Part shown: piece after piece, positions 33,642-41,726 of the stretch
Numbering within the stretch: the first letter of the stretch is position 1
Layout: every line of letters begins with the position of its first letter
Assembly: GCF_014137995.1 (NCBI RefSeq)
Contig: NZ_JACGWV010000001.1
Coordinates: forward strand, 1,302,001-1,366,000
Reading direction: 5' to 3'
Length of the DNA: 64,000 bases
Source: Promicromonospora sukumoe
Lineage (GTDB): Bacteria; Actinomycetota; Actinomycetes; Actinomycetales; Cellulomonadaceae
Program-made: the position numbers and the translations under genes
The notes under the pieces: model-generated
What the model was told of the DNA's origin: nothing
The model's input: only the letters and a program-made list of their open reading frames with translations
The model's database searches: none

Positions 33642-34454
33642 TCAGCCCGCGAGCGCGGCCGCGACGGCCTGCCGCAGGCTGGTCGGCGGCCGGCCGAGCA
33701 GGTGGTGGAGGTCGTCGGTCTGGCGCTCCAGGGCGCCGGCGCGGGCCAGCCCCATCAGGAAGCCCATCGGGCCGGGCACGTCCCCGGCCTGGTGGGCGAC
33801 CGGCCGGCCCGTGGCGCGGGCGAGCTCCTCGGCGAGCTGCGGGTACGTCCACAGCGGCCCGGTCAGGTCGTACGACCGGCCCGCGTGGCCGTCGTCGGTC
33901 AGGACGGCGGCGGCCGCGGCCGCCAGGTCCGCCCGCGAGGCGGTGTTCAGGCCGCGGCCGCCGGTCGCGCTGACGAGCCGGCCGGAGTCGACGGCGGAAC
34001 GGAGCCCGGCGTTGACGAAGGCGTCCGAGTAGAACGGGTGGCGCAGGACCGTGTGCCCCGGCCCGCTCGCGACGAGCGCCCGTTCCGTGGCGTGGTGGGC
34101 GGCGTTCATGCCGTCGCCCGCCCGGTCGGCGCCCAGGAAGCTCGTATAGACGATCCTCTCGACCCCAGCCGCGTCGGCCGCCTCGATCGCCGCCAGGTGC
34201 TGCGCCGTCCGGCGGGCGGTGTCCAGCTCGGGGGAGGAGATGAGCAGCAGCCGGTCGGCGCCGTCGAACGCGTCGCCCAGGCTCGCGGCGTCGTCGTAGT
34301 CGCCGCGGCGCACCTGGACGCCCTGGGCCGCGAGGTCGGCCGCGCGGCCTGGGTCGCGGACGGCGGCCACGACCTGGCCGGCGGGAACCGCGGCGAGCAG
34401 CTCGGCGACGACGAGCCGCCCGAGGGCGCCGGAAGCGGCGGAGACAACGATCAA
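33642..34454 (-). CDS. NAD(P)-binding reductase, NmrA/QOR2-type atypical SDR
   Basis: 270 residues from TTG 34454, chosen because GGAG lies seven bases upstream and the protein then begins at the nucleotide-binding strand (IVVSAASGALGRLVVAELL). Other features: VVAAVRDPGRAADLAAQGVQVRRGDYDDAASL, DRLLLISSPELDTARRTAQHLAAIEAADAAGVERIVYTSFLG, AAHHATERALVASG. This is the atypical short-chain dehydrogenase group including quinone oxidoreductase QorB and NmrA-like redox sensors. It starts at the edge of a tandem duplication and ends two bases after the antiporter stop (convergent). Confidence 0.85.
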   Translation of the reverse strand: MIVVSAASGALGRLVVAELLAAVPAGQVVAAVRDPGRAADLAAQGVQVRRGDYDDAASLGDAFDGADRLLLISSPELDTARRTAQHLAAIEAADAAGVERIVYTSFLGADRAGDGMNAAHHATERALVASGPGHTVLRHPFYSDAFVNAGLRSAVDSGRLVSATGGRGLNTASRADLAAAAAAVLTDDGHAGRSYDLTGPLWTYPQLAEELARATGRPVAHQAGDVPGPMGFLMGLARAGALERQTDDLHHLLGRPPTSLRQAVAAALAG

Positions 34455-34554
34455 CGGGGTGCTCCAGGGTCGGGCGGAAACGGCTGGCCTGCGATGACGA
34501 CCATCAGCGGGGTGTCCCAGGGACGGGCCGAACGGCCGGCCTGCGATGACGACG
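34450..34554. repeat. Imperfect tandem duplication of about 52 bp
   Basis: 34450-34502 and 34503-34554 align with a handful of substitutions and one single-base length difference; both end GGCCTGCGATGACGAC. The first copy contains the TTG start region of the SDR gene, so the duplication copied the 5' leader, including its start codon neighbourhood, upstream. No function is needed to explain it. Confidence 0.75.
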
Positions 34555-34616
34555 TCAGGGAACACCCGGGCGGGCCTGCGGGGCCAGGGATTTTCGCCGT
34601 GGGACCTGGGCGGGGG

Positions 34617-34688
34617 CTCTCCTTCGAGACCGAAGTTTCTTCGCTCTCAGCCGCCGCAAAGCGAAGAAACTTAGGTCTCGAAGGAGAG
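34617..34688. terminator. 29-bp long hairpin, probable terminator
   Basis: Arms 34617-34645 and 34660-34688 match with one mismatch around a 14-base loop. It lies between the nitronate monooxygenase gene (stop 34831) and the SDR gene, both leftward, so it would end transcripts of the former after they pass the minisatellite. The stem is A+T-richer than its surroundings and contains GAAGTTTCTTCG, itself a small palindrome. Confidence 0.65.
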
Positions 34689-34695
34689 TTGCGGC

Positions 34696-34830
34696 GGCCG
34701 GGTTGGGAGCGGCCGGGTTGGGATCGGCTGGGTTGGGGCCGGGCGGGTTGGGGCCGGCCGGGTTGGGGCCGGACGGGTTGGGAGCGGGCGGGTTGGGATC
34801 AGCCGGGTTGGGAGCGGGACGGGCGGGTTG
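34696..34830. repeat. 15-bp minisatellite (GGGTTGGG core, eight regular copies)
   Basis: The core GGGTTGGG recurs at 34700, 34715, 34730, 34745, 34760, 34775, 34790 and 34805, exactly 15 bases apart, each followed by a variable seven-base segment; a shifted partial copy is at 34825. The array ends immediately at the stop codon of the nitronate monooxygenase gene (34831). The unit is a multiple of three, so any frame through it encodes a 5-residue repeat (for example Pro-Thr-Arg-Pro-x on the minus strand), but no gene start supports translation. Runs of three G in register could form a four-stranded G structure. Confidence 0.85.
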
Positions 34831-35850
34831 TCAGAGGGTCGCGGTGAGCGCGCGGACGACGTCGGCGGTTGGTCCCGTCGTCGCCTGCCGGTAGCCGGTG
34901 CCTGCCCAGAGGTGCAGCCGCTCGGCGTCGCCGGCCGCGGCGGCCCGGCGGCGCAGGTCGCGGGTGAGGTGGTGGACCGCGGGGTAGCCGACGGGCGCGG
35001 CGTCGTCGTGCCGGTCGACGAACCCGTTGCGCACCGCGCGCGCCGGCCGCCCGGTGAAGGCCCGGGTGACCACGGTGCCGCGGTCCGACGTCGCGAGCGC
35101 CGCCTGGTAGGTCGCGGACGCGCCCGACTCGTCGGTGCGCAGCAGCAGCGTGCCCACCGCGACGGCCTCGGCCCCGGCGGCGAGCAGGTCCCGCACGGCG
35201 TCGGGCCCGTCGACGCCGCCCGCCGCCACGACCGGCAGCCCGACGGCGGACGTGACCGCCCGGACCACCGCCGACGTCGGCGCGTCCGCGATCCGGCGGT
35301 CCGGGTCCCACGTGGCGCTGTGCCCGCCGGCCGCCGGGCCCTGCACCACGAGCCCGTCGACGCCGCCGTCCCGGGCCGCCGCTGCCTCCTCGGGGGTGGT
35401 CACCGAGGCGAGCACCACGGTGCCGGCCCGGCGCAGGGCGCGGACGTCGGCCGCGGAGGGCAAGCCGAACGTGAACGACACGACCGGCACCGGGTCCTCG
35501 ACCAGGAGTCGGAGCTTGTCGGCCCAGCGGTCGTCGTCCTCGACGGGCTCGGCCGCCAGCGCGACGTCCAGGGCGGCCGCCTCGGGCGCGATCCGCCGGG
35601 CGTAGGCGGCGAACGCGTCCCGGTCCAGGGCCGCCGGACCGGGGACGAAGAGGTTGACGCCGAACGGGCGGCCCCACGCGCGGGCGGCGGCGACGTCGTC
35701 GGCGAGCCGGTCCGGCGTGAGGTAGCCGCCCGGGAGGAACGCGAAGGCGCCGGCGCGGGTCGCGGCGGACGCGAGCGCGGCCGTCGTCGGGCCGCCCGCC
35801 ATGGGTGCCGCGGCGATCGGGAGGTCGCTGCCCAGCAGGGTGGTCGTCAC
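34831..35850 (-). CDS. Nitronate monooxygenase-family flavoprotein (NPD)
   Basis: 339 residues. TIM-barrel features of the 2-nitropropane dioxygenase family: PIAAAPMAGGPTTAALASAATRAGAFAFLPGGYLTPDRL, VNLFVPGP, VVSFTFGLPSAADV, VDGLVVQGPAAGGHSAT with the family's conserved histidine, and VVAAGGVDGPDAVRDLLAAGAEAVAVGTLLLRTDESG for FMN phosphate binding. It oxidises alkyl nitronates and related propionate-3-nitronate toxins using FMN and oxygen. The cytosolic enzyme starts at ATG 35850. Its stop codon abuts the 15-bp minisatellite, so the array may derive from or shape its 3' end. Confidence 0.9.
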   Translation of the reverse strand: MTTTLLGSDLPIAAAPMAGGPTTAALASAATRAGAFAFLPGGYLTPDRLADDVAAARAWGRPFGVNLFVPGPAALDRDAFAAYARRIAPEAAALDVALAAEPVEDDDRWADKLRLLVEDPVPVVSFTFGLPSAADVRALRRAGTVVLASVTTPEEAAAARDGGVDGLVVQGPAAGGHSATWDPDRRIADAPTSAVVRAVTSAVGLPVVAAGGVDGPDAVRDLLAAGAEAVAVGTLLLRTDESGASATYQAALATSDRGTVVTRAFTGRPARAVRNGFVDRHDDAAPVGYPAVHHLTRDLRRRAAAAGDAERLHLWAGTGYRQATTGPTADVVRALTATL

Positions 35851-35956
35851 GTCGTTGCTCCGTCCGGACGGTCGTGGAAGACCTCAGCGTAGATCTCCGC
35901 GCGGGCCGGCCCGCGTCCACGTGACCGATCTCCCACCAGGGTCGGAGGGGGTGTGT

Positions 35957-36030
35957 CCCTGGTCGTGGTTCGGGCCGCGCGGAAGATCCGACCGGCGGCA
36001 GATGCCCTGGTCACGGGCGAAAAGCAGACT
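35957..36030 (+). promoter_or_regulatory. Promoter module shared with the downstream two-component system
   Basis: CCCTGGTC (35957-35964) is followed 25 bases later by a 25-base segment (35982-36006) ending CGGCAGATGCC, 21 of 25 bases identical to 37500-37524 before the histidine kinase, where CCCTGGTC also lies 25 bases upstream. A poor -10-like CAGACT falls at 36025-36030. The equal spacing suggests one regulator acting on both. Confidence 0.6.
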
Positions 36031-36080
36031 CCTGGTGGCCGGTTCGAGATCCGGGCCGGCCGTCGAGAGAAGGGCTCCAC

Positions 36081-37358
36081 ATGAAGCACACCCGAGCGCT
36101 CTGGGCCACGGCGGCGTCGGTCGCCGTGGTCGGCAGCGCCGTCGTCCCGAGCTTCGCCGCGGACGCGGCCTACCCGACCGAACCCGGCACCCCCGGCACG
36201 CCCGGCCCGGCCTGCGCCTGGTCGGCGGCGGTCGGGCCCGACGGCTGGAACCTCTTCTACCCGGAGGGCAGCGCCAACTACTGGATCCAGCCGTACGTGG
36301 TCTCGGACGGCACCACCCTCGAGATCGAGGGCACCTACCCGGACTCCCGCTACCTGCAGATGGCGACCTACCAGCAGGAGGGCGGCTGGTTCACCACCGA
36401 CGACGGCGTGGACTCGTGGCTCACGGACCACGAGCTCGTGCCCGACGAGGGCAGCGCCAACCCGTTCGCCCAGGAGGGCGCGGAGCCGGGCGGCTCGTTC
36501 AGCCTCACCGTCAGTACCGACGTCGAGCCCGGCACGCCGAACACCCTGCCGATGGCGCCCGACGCCGCGCCGGAGGGCTCGGTCGGCTACCTGATCTACC
36601 GCGTCTACAGCCCGGCCGGCGACGACTTCTCCGCCATCGACCTCCCCGAGGTCAGCGTGGTGACCGACGGCGTGTCCACGGCGCTGCCCACGTGCGGGCC
36701 GGACGACATCTCCGACGAGGTGCCGGACGAGATCCTCGACCTCGTCGGCGACGACCTGACGGACACCTGGACCACCGAGTTCTCCCGGCAGCCGGTCGAG
36801 GGCCTCTTCCCGAACGCCGACACGGGCTACGTCGAGCGCACCTACGAGCCGTCCAAGAAGAAGGACGAGGTGCTCGTGGTCCAGGGCAAGGCACCGGTGC
36901 AGACGGGCGGCAACACCCCTGAGGTGTGGCCGGGCGACGGCGTCGACACGCGGTTCTGGTCGATCTGCATGGGCCTGACCGACGTGCCCTACGAGTCCAT
37001 CACCGTCGAGCAGCCGGACGGCACCAACGAGCTGGGCTGCGCCTCGGACGACCAGACCGCGGTGGACGAGGACGGCTACTACACCTACGTGGTGGGCACC
37101 GAGGACCAGCGCGAGCGGATCGAGGCGATCCCGGGCGCGACGTTCCTGCCGCTGTCCGCCGAGCAGCCGCGCGCCGACCACGTGCTGGTGCTGCGCAACA
37201 TGCTCCCCGTCGACGGCTTCGAGGAGTCCGTGGTGAACGTGCCGGAGGGCAGCGACGCGGCTGCGACCGCGGAGATCATGGGCGACTACTACCCGGAGAG
37301 CGACACCTGCACGATCAAGCAGCTCGAGAAGAAGGGCGCCGAGGCCTGCCTCCGGTGA
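36081..37358 (+). CDS. Secreted protein of unknown family
   Basis: 425 residues. A Sec signal (KHTRALWATAASVAVVGSAVVPSFAADA) should be cut after about residue 27. The mature part is acidic and rich in aromatic and Gly/Pro residues, with beta-type segments (NLFYPEGSANYWIQPYVVSDGTTLEIEGTYPDSRYLQMATYQQ, GSVGYLIYRVYSP, RFWSICMGLTDVPYESITV, DHVLVLRNMLPV). Five cysteines could form disulphides. The order resembles proteins annotated with DUF1254/DUF1214-like domains, but I am not confident. AAGGG precedes ATG 36081. It is closed by a strong terminator and shares an upstream module with the two-component genes that follow. Confidence 0.7.
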   Translation: MKHTRALWATAASVAVVGSAVVPSFAADAAYPTEPGTPGTPGPACAWSAAVGPDGWNLFYPEGSANYWIQPYVVSDGTTLEIEGTYPDSRYLQMATYQQEGGWFTTDDGVDSWLTDHELVPDEGSANPFAQEGAEPGGSFSLTVSTDVEPGTPNTLPMAPDAAPEGSVGYLIYRVYSPAGDDFSAIDLPEVSVVTDGVSTALPTCGPDDISDEVPDEILDLVGDDLTDTWTTEFSRQPVEGLFPNADTGYVERTYEPSKKKDEVLVVQGKAPVQTGGNTPEVWPGDGVDTRFWSICMGLTDVPYESITVEQPDGTNELGCASDDQTAVDEDGYYTYVVGTEDQRERIEAIPGATFLPLSAEQPRADHVLVLRNMLPVDGFEESVVNVPEGSDAAATAEIMGDYYPESDTCTIKQLEKKGAEACLR

Positions 37359-37397
37359 CCCGTACCCGCACCCGTTCCCGCTTCTGCTGAGCGGGGC

Positions 37398-37436
37398 CCG
37401 CGGCCCGTCGACCCACCCCGGGTCGGCGGGCCGCGG
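37398..37436 (+). terminator. Terminator hairpin after the secreted protein
   Basis: Seventeen-base arms (37398-37414 and 37420-37436) with one G.U pair and a 5-base loop, 40 bases past the stop codon. No T tract. Confidence 0.78.
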
Positions 37437-37465
37437 TGCTGTCGCGGGCGGGCGACGACGGCCCG

Positions 37466-37549
37466 CGTCTACGACCCTGGTCATAGACGGTTGGGGGCCG
37501 AAGACCTGACCCACGGCAGATGCCGGCCCCTGCGGCGTCCGCCTAGGTT
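37466..37549 (+). promoter_or_regulatory. Two-component operon promoter with 24-bp dyad
   Basis: A dyad with 11-base arms (37466-37476 and 37479-37489, one mismatch) around CT is centred on CCCTGGTC. The segment 37500-37524 matches the one before the secreted protein gene. TAGGTT (37544-37549) ends seven bases before GTG 37557, implying a leaderless kinase message. The dyad is a good candidate for a dimeric NarL-type regulator, so autoregulation is likely. Confidence 0.6.
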
Positions 37550-37556
37550 GGTCGAC

Positions 37557-38798
37557 GTGGAATTCACCCCGGCGGCCGACCCGCCGCAGCGTCCCGGCAT
37601 CGACCGCCTGCGCAGGGCGCGCCTGCTGCACGACCGGACCGGTCGCGTCGTCCAGGTCGCGACCCCCGCGGCCGTCGTCGTCGTGTTCGCCGCCTCGCTG
37701 GAGGCCGACCCCCGGCCGGGCCTGACCGGCACGAACCTGCTGGTCCTCGGCGCGCTGTCGGTGTTCGTCCTGGCCTGCGGCGTCGCGCTGTACGGCACCG
37801 CCGTGCGGCGGCTGCGGCTGGTCGCCGCGGCGCTCGCCCTGGTCGCGGCGCTGACGCTGTCGTTCGTGCAGACCGCGGGCGTCGGCATGCTCGGGGTCGG
37901 GGTGGCGGGCTGTGTGCTGCTCGGCCTGGTCTCCCCGCGGCTCGGGCGGATCGCGGTGCCGTGCGCCGTCGTGCTGGTCGTCGCCACCTCGCTGCTGCAC
38001 CCGCCGGTGTTCTCCCGGACGTTCCTGAGCATCCTCGCCGTCGGCGTGGTCGTCGTGCTCATCACCGTGGCCCAGCGGATGCGGGCCGCCGTCGACGAGG
38101 CCGAGCACCTGCTGGTGGCGACCGAGCGCAGCCGCCGCGCCGAGCAGGAGGCCGCGGTGCTGCACGAGCGTCAGCAGCTCGCCCGCGAGATGCACGACGT
38201 GCTCGCGCACTCGCTGTCCGGGCTCGCGCTCCAGCTCGAGGGCGCGCGGCTGCTGGCCGCCGACCGGAACACCGACCCGGCCGTGGTCGCGGTGATCGAG
38301 CGGGCGCAGTCGCTGACCCGGTCGGGCCTCGACGAGGCGCGCCGCGCGATCGGCCTGCTGCGCGACGACGACCTGCCCGGCTCGGACCGCCTCGGCGACC
38401 TGGTCCGGACCTTCACCGAGGACACCGGCATCCCGTGCGTCCTGCGGGTCGACGGCGAGCGGCGTCCGCTGCCCGCCACCGCGGAGCTCACGCTCTACCG
38501 CGTGACCCAGGAGGCGCTGACCAACGTGGTGCGGCACGCCGACGCCGGCCGGGTGGACGTCGACCTGCGCTACGGGCCCGAGCACGTGCGGCTGCGCGTG
38601 GCCGACCGGCCGGACGACGGCGCTCCGGACGGCGGCGCATCGCGACCCGGCTCGGCGACGTCGGCGGCGACCGTCCCGGCCGAGCCGGGCGGCCACGGCC
38701 TGACCGGCATGCGCGAGCGGGCGGCGCTGCTGGGCGGCACGCTCACGGCGCGCCCCGCGGACAACGGGTTCGTCGTCGAGCTGGAGGTGCCGGCATGA
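37557..38798 (+). CDS. Sensor histidine kinase, HisKA_3 (NarX/DesK-like)
   Basis: 413 residues from GTG 37557. About five membrane helices occupy residues 30-175 with no sizeable external loop. A cytosolic linker (RMRAAVDEAEHLLVATERSRRAEQEAAVLHERQQ) precedes the phosphorylation motif LAREMHDVLAHSLSGLALQLEGARLL. The ATPase domain has the N box TQEALTNVVRHADAG and the G box GGHGLTGMRERAALLGG, separated by a low-complexity insert (DGAPDGGASRPGS). It is followed by its regulator with an ATGA overlap. The signal sensed is unknown; the shared upstream module links it to the secreted protein at 36081. Confidence 0.9.
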   Translation: MEFTPAADPPQRPGIDRLRRARLLHDRTGRVVQVATPAAVVVVFAASLEADPRPGLTGTNLLVLGALSVFVLACGVALYGTAVRRLRLVAAALALVAALTLSFVQTAGVGMLGVGVAGCVLLGLVSPRLGRIAVPCAVVLVVATSLLHPPVFSRTFLSILAVGVVVVLITVAQRMRAAVDEAEHLLVATERSRRAEQEAAVLHERQQLAREMHDVLAHSLSGLALQLEGARLLAADRNTDPAVVAVIERAQSLTRSGLDEARRAIGLLRDDDLPGSDRLGDLVRTFTEDTGIPCVLRVDGERRPLPATAELTLYRVTQEALTNVVRHADAGRVDVDLRYGPEHVRLRVADRPDDGAPDGGASRPGSATSAATVPAEPGGHGLTGMRERAALLGGTLTARPADNGFVVELEVPA

Positions 38799-39511
38799 CG
38801 GCGCAGGACCGCGCCCCGGTGCGCGTGCTCACGGCCGACGACCAGAAGGTGGTGCGCGAGGGGCTCGCGCTGCTGCTCGGCCTCCTCCCGGGCGTCGAGG
38901 TCGTGGGCGCCGCGGAGGACGGCGAGCAGGCTGTGCGCCTCGTCGCGGAGCTGGCGCCCGACGTCGTGCTCATGGACCTGCGCATGCCGCGCTGCGACGG
39001 GGTCGAGGCGACCCGGCGCATCGTCGCCTCGGGCGCGACCACGAAGGTGCTGGTGCTGACCACGTTCGCGGACGACCGGTCGGTGATCGGCGCGCTCCAG
39101 GCGGGGGCCGCGGGCTACCTGACCAAGGACGCGGGCGCCGACGAGATCCGCTCGGCGCTGTTCCGGGTGGTCGACGGCGACGCGGCGCTCGACCCCGCCG
39201 TGCAGCGCCACCTCGTGGCGGCGATCTCCCGGCAGCCGCCGCCGCCCGGTAGCGAGCCGCCGCCCGCCCCGTTCAGCGTGCCCCCGAGCGTGCTGACGCC
39301 GCGCGAGTCCGAGGTGCTGCGGCTGATCGCCCTCGGGCAGAGCAACGCCGAGATCGCGGCCGAGCTCGTCATCAGCGAGGGGACCGTCAAGAGCCACATC
39401 ACGCACATCCTCACCAAGATCGAGGCGCGCGACCGGGCGCACGCCGTCAGCTACGCCTTCCGCACCGGGCTGCTCGATCCCGGAACCCCGATGAACCCGG
39501 AACACCGATGA
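38795..39511 (+). CDS. NarL/FixJ-type response regulator
   Basis: 238 residues from ATG 38795, overlapping the kinase stop by four bases (ATGA). Receiver domain: VRVLTADDQKVVREGLALLL, phospho-acceptor in VVLMDLRMPRCDG, VLVLTTF, and lysine in YLTKDAGADE. A Pro-rich linker (RQPPPPGSEPPPAPFSVPPS) leads to the LuxR HTH (LTPRESEVLRLIALGQSNAEIAAELVISEGTVKSHITHILTKIEARDRAHAVSYA). It forms an operon with the kinase. Likely targets are its own promoter and that of the secreted protein at 36081. The last codons are a run of GGAAC-CCGATGAA-type repeats. Confidence 0.9.
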   Translation: MTAQDRAPVRVLTADDQKVVREGLALLLGLLPGVEVVGAAEDGEQAVRLVAELAPDVVLMDLRMPRCDGVEATRRIVASGATTKVLVLTTFADDRSVIGALQAGAAGYLTKDAGADEIRSALFRVVDGDAALDPAVQRHLVAAISRQPPPPGSEPPPAPFSVPPSVLTPRESEVLRLIALGQSNAEIAAELVISEGTVKSHITHILTKIEARDRAHAVSYAFRTGLLDPGTPMNPEHR

Positions 39512-39524
39512 ACCAGGAGAACCG

Positions 39525-40664
39525 ATGAAGCAGAAGCTCACGCTCGACCGCCGCGGGTTCCTCCGCTCGGCGGCCGCACTGGCCGGAGCCACCGCCGCGA
39601 CGACGGCCGCTGCCGCCGTCCCGGCCGCTGCCGCCGTCCCGGCGGCAGCCGGCACGGCCGGCGCACGCGCCGCCGCCACGAGCACCCCGATCCGGGGCAA
39701 GGGCACCGAGCTGGTCCTGCTCGGCACCGCCGCGGGGCCGGTGCCGATGAAGGGCCGGGTGGGCATCTCCAGCGCGCTGGTGGTCGACGGCCGCGCCTAC
39801 CTGGTCGACGTCGGGCACGGCGCGTTCGACCAGCTCGGCCGCGCGGGCGTGGAGCCGGACAGCCTGGACAGCATCTTCGTGACCCATATGCACTCCGACC
39901 ACCTCGCGGACCTCTGGACGCTGTTCTGGCTGCGGTTCGGCGGGGTCAACCCGCTGACCCACGCCGTGGACGTCTACGGCCCGGGGTCGGCCGGGGCGCT
40001 GCCGGAGCCGTCGTCGGGCGAGGAGACGCCGGTGATCAGCCCGGACAACCCGACCCCGGGGCTGTCCGACTTCATCAGCACCTCGATGGCGGCGGCGGCC
40101 TACGACCTCAACCTCCGGATGCGCGACGAGAACTGGCCCGACCCCCGGGACCTGGTGCGCGCCCACGACATCGAGGTGCCCGGCGTCGGCGCCGACCCGC
40201 TGACGAACGTCGCCCCACCGATGGAGCCCTTCCCGGTCATGTCCGACGACCGGGTCTCCGTGACCGCGATCCTGGTCCAGCACCCGCCGGTCTTCCCGTC
40301 GTTCGCGTTCCGGTTCGACACCGAGCACGGCTCCGTGGTGTTCAGCGGGGACACGACCATCACGGAGAACGTGGTGACCCTGGCGCGCGGCGCGGACGTG
40401 CTGGTGCACGAGGCCATCGACCTCGACGTCGTCGAGCGGTACGGGAACCTGACCGAGGAGCAGCTCCAGCACCACCGCGCGGGCCACGCCGACGTCCGCG
40501 CGCTCGGCGCGCACGCGCAGCGGGCCGGCGTGCCCAGGCTGGTGCTGTCCCACCTGGCGCCCGGCACCGTGGCGCTGCCCGACGAGAGCTGGCGGCTCAA
40601 GGCGAGCCGGGGCTTCGACGGCGAGGTCGTGGTGGGCACCGACCTGATGCGCCTCGACGTCTGA
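39525..40664 (+). CDS. Tat-exported MBL-fold metallo-hydrolase
   Basis: 379 residues. Twin-arginine signal LDRRGFLRSAAALAGATAA, with an internally repeated Ala-Val-Pro segment, then a mature enzyme from about residue 50. Metal motifs: HMHSDHLADLW (HxHxDH, about residues 121-126), Asp in VVFSGDTTITE, His in HHRAGHADVRALG, and His in LVLSHLAPGT. This matches RNase Z/arylsulfatase-like MBL hydrolases that act outside the cell. AGGAGA precedes ATG 39525, 13 bases after the response regulator stop, so it could be the third gene of that operon. Substrate unknown. Confidence 0.85.
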   Translation: MKQKLTLDRRGFLRSAAALAGATAATTAAAAVPAAAAVPAAAGTAGARAAATSTPIRGKGTELVLLGTAAGPVPMKGRVGISSALVVDGRAYLVDVGHGAFDQLGRAGVEPDSLDSIFVTHMHSDHLADLWTLFWLRFGGVNPLTHAVDVYGPGSAGALPEPSSGEETPVISPDNPTPGLSDFISTSMAAAAYDLNLRMRDENWPDPRDLVRAHDIEVPGVGADPLTNVAPPMEPFPVMSDDRVSVTAILVQHPPVFPSFAFRFDTEHGSVVFSGDTTITENVVTLARGADVLVHEAIDLDVVERYGNLTEEQLQHHRAGHADVRALGAHAQRAGVPRLVLSHLAPGTVALPDESWRLKASRGFDGEVVVGTDLMRLDV

Positions 40665-40769
40665 CCCCGCGTCCGGGAACTGCCCGGGTGAAGTGGTCCC
40701 GGACCCCTCCTGCGGGCCGCCCGCCGCCGCTACGGTGGGGGCCCTCGGGCGCCTGATCGGGAGGGCAGT

Positions 40770-41726
40770 GTGCGGGCCGTCATCCAGGACCGGTACGGGA
40801 GTGCCGACGATGTGGAGGTCGCGGACCTCCCTGAACCCGTCCCGGCGGACGACGAGGTGCTGGTCCGGGTCCGCGCCGTCTCCCTGAACGGGTCGGACCG
40901 CGAGAACCTCACCGGCAGCCCCGGCTACGCGCGGCTCGGCGGGCTGCGTCGGCCGCGGCACCCGGTGCCCGGGTCGGACGTGGCGGGCACCGTCGTGGCG
41001 GTGGGCACCTCCGTCACCGAGTACGCGCCCGGCGACGACGTGTTCGGGGAGCTGGCCGGCTACCGCGGCGGGCTGGCCGAGTACGTCGCGACGTCGCCCC
41101 GGCTGCTGGCCCGCAAGCCGCCCGCGCTGCCCTTCGCGGAGGCCGCTGCGATCCCGCAGGCCGGGGGCATCGCCCTGCGGGCCACCCGTGGCCTGCGGCC
41201 GGGCGACCAGGTGCTGGTCAACGGGGCCGGGGGAGCGGGCGGCGCGTTCGTGATCGGCCTCGCCCGGCACCTCGGCGCCCGGGTGACGGCCGTGGACCGC
41301 GCCGACAAGTCCGGCCACCTGCTGCGGGCCGGCGCCGACGACACCATCGCGTTCGAGCGCAGCGACTGGGCCGACCAGCGCGACCGGTACGACCGGGTCG
41401 TGGACCTCGTGGCGCACCGCTCGCCGTACCGGGTGCACGGGGCGCTGCGGCCCGGCGGGTCCTACCTCATGGTGGGCGGCCGCACCCGCGTGCTGCTGGG
41501 GACGGCGGTCGCCGGCCCGGTGCTGCGCCGGCTCACCGGCAAGCGGGTCGGCGTGCTGATGGTGCCCCAGTCCCGCGCGGACCTGGAGGAGGTCACCGCC
41601 CTGGTGACCGCGGGCGCCGTCGGGCCCGTGATCGACGAGGTGTACCCGCTGGAGGAGGCGCCCACCGCGCTCGCCCGGCTGGCGGCCGGGGACAGCCTCG
41701 GCAAGCTCGTGGTCACGGTGCCCTGA
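40770..41726 (+). CDS. MDR-family NAD(P)-dependent quinone oxidoreductase-like protein
   Basis: 318 residues from GTG 40770 (GGGAGGG upstream; TACGGT at 40731-40736 is a probable -10). GroES-like part: VSLNGSDRENLTGSPGYARLGGLRRPRHPVPGSDVAGTVVAVG, EYAPGDDVFGELAGYRGGLAEYV. Rossmann part: ATRGLRPGDQVLVNGAGGAGGAFVIGLARHLGARVTAVDRADK. Zinc ligands are lacking. It resembles the reticulon-4-interacting/quinone oxidoreductase group. It converges on the MmyB-like regulator with a 14-base overlap. A second, more distant MDR protein is at 6325. Confidence 0.87.
   Translation: MRAVIQDRYGSADDVEVADLPEPVPADDEVLVRVRAVSLNGSDRENLTGSPGYARLGGLRRPRHPVPGSDVAGTVVAVGTSVTEYAPGDDVFGELAGYRGGLAEYVATSPRLLARKPPALPFAEAAAIPQAGGIALRATRGLRPGDQVLVNGAGGAGGAFVIGLARHLGARVTAVDRADKSGHLLRAGADDTIAFERSDWADQRDRYDRVVDLVAHRSPYRVHGALRPGGSYLMVGGRTRVLLGTAVAGPVLRRLTGKRVGVLMVPQSRADLEEVTALVTAGAVGPVIDEVYPLEEAPTALARLAAGDSLGKLVVTVP

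Noticed and set aside
34696..34830. Possible CRISPR array
   Set aside because: The repeat unit is 15 bp with no unique spacers and no cas genes nearby; it is a minisatellite.
35847..38696. A 949-codon open frame on the minus strand, and similar long antisense frames elsewhere (for example 5137-7131 minus, 59979-61889 minus)
   Set aside because: They lie opposite well-supported genes, have low-complexity Arg/Gly/Pro/His-rich translations and no family motifs. They are the usual by-product of strong third-position G+C.
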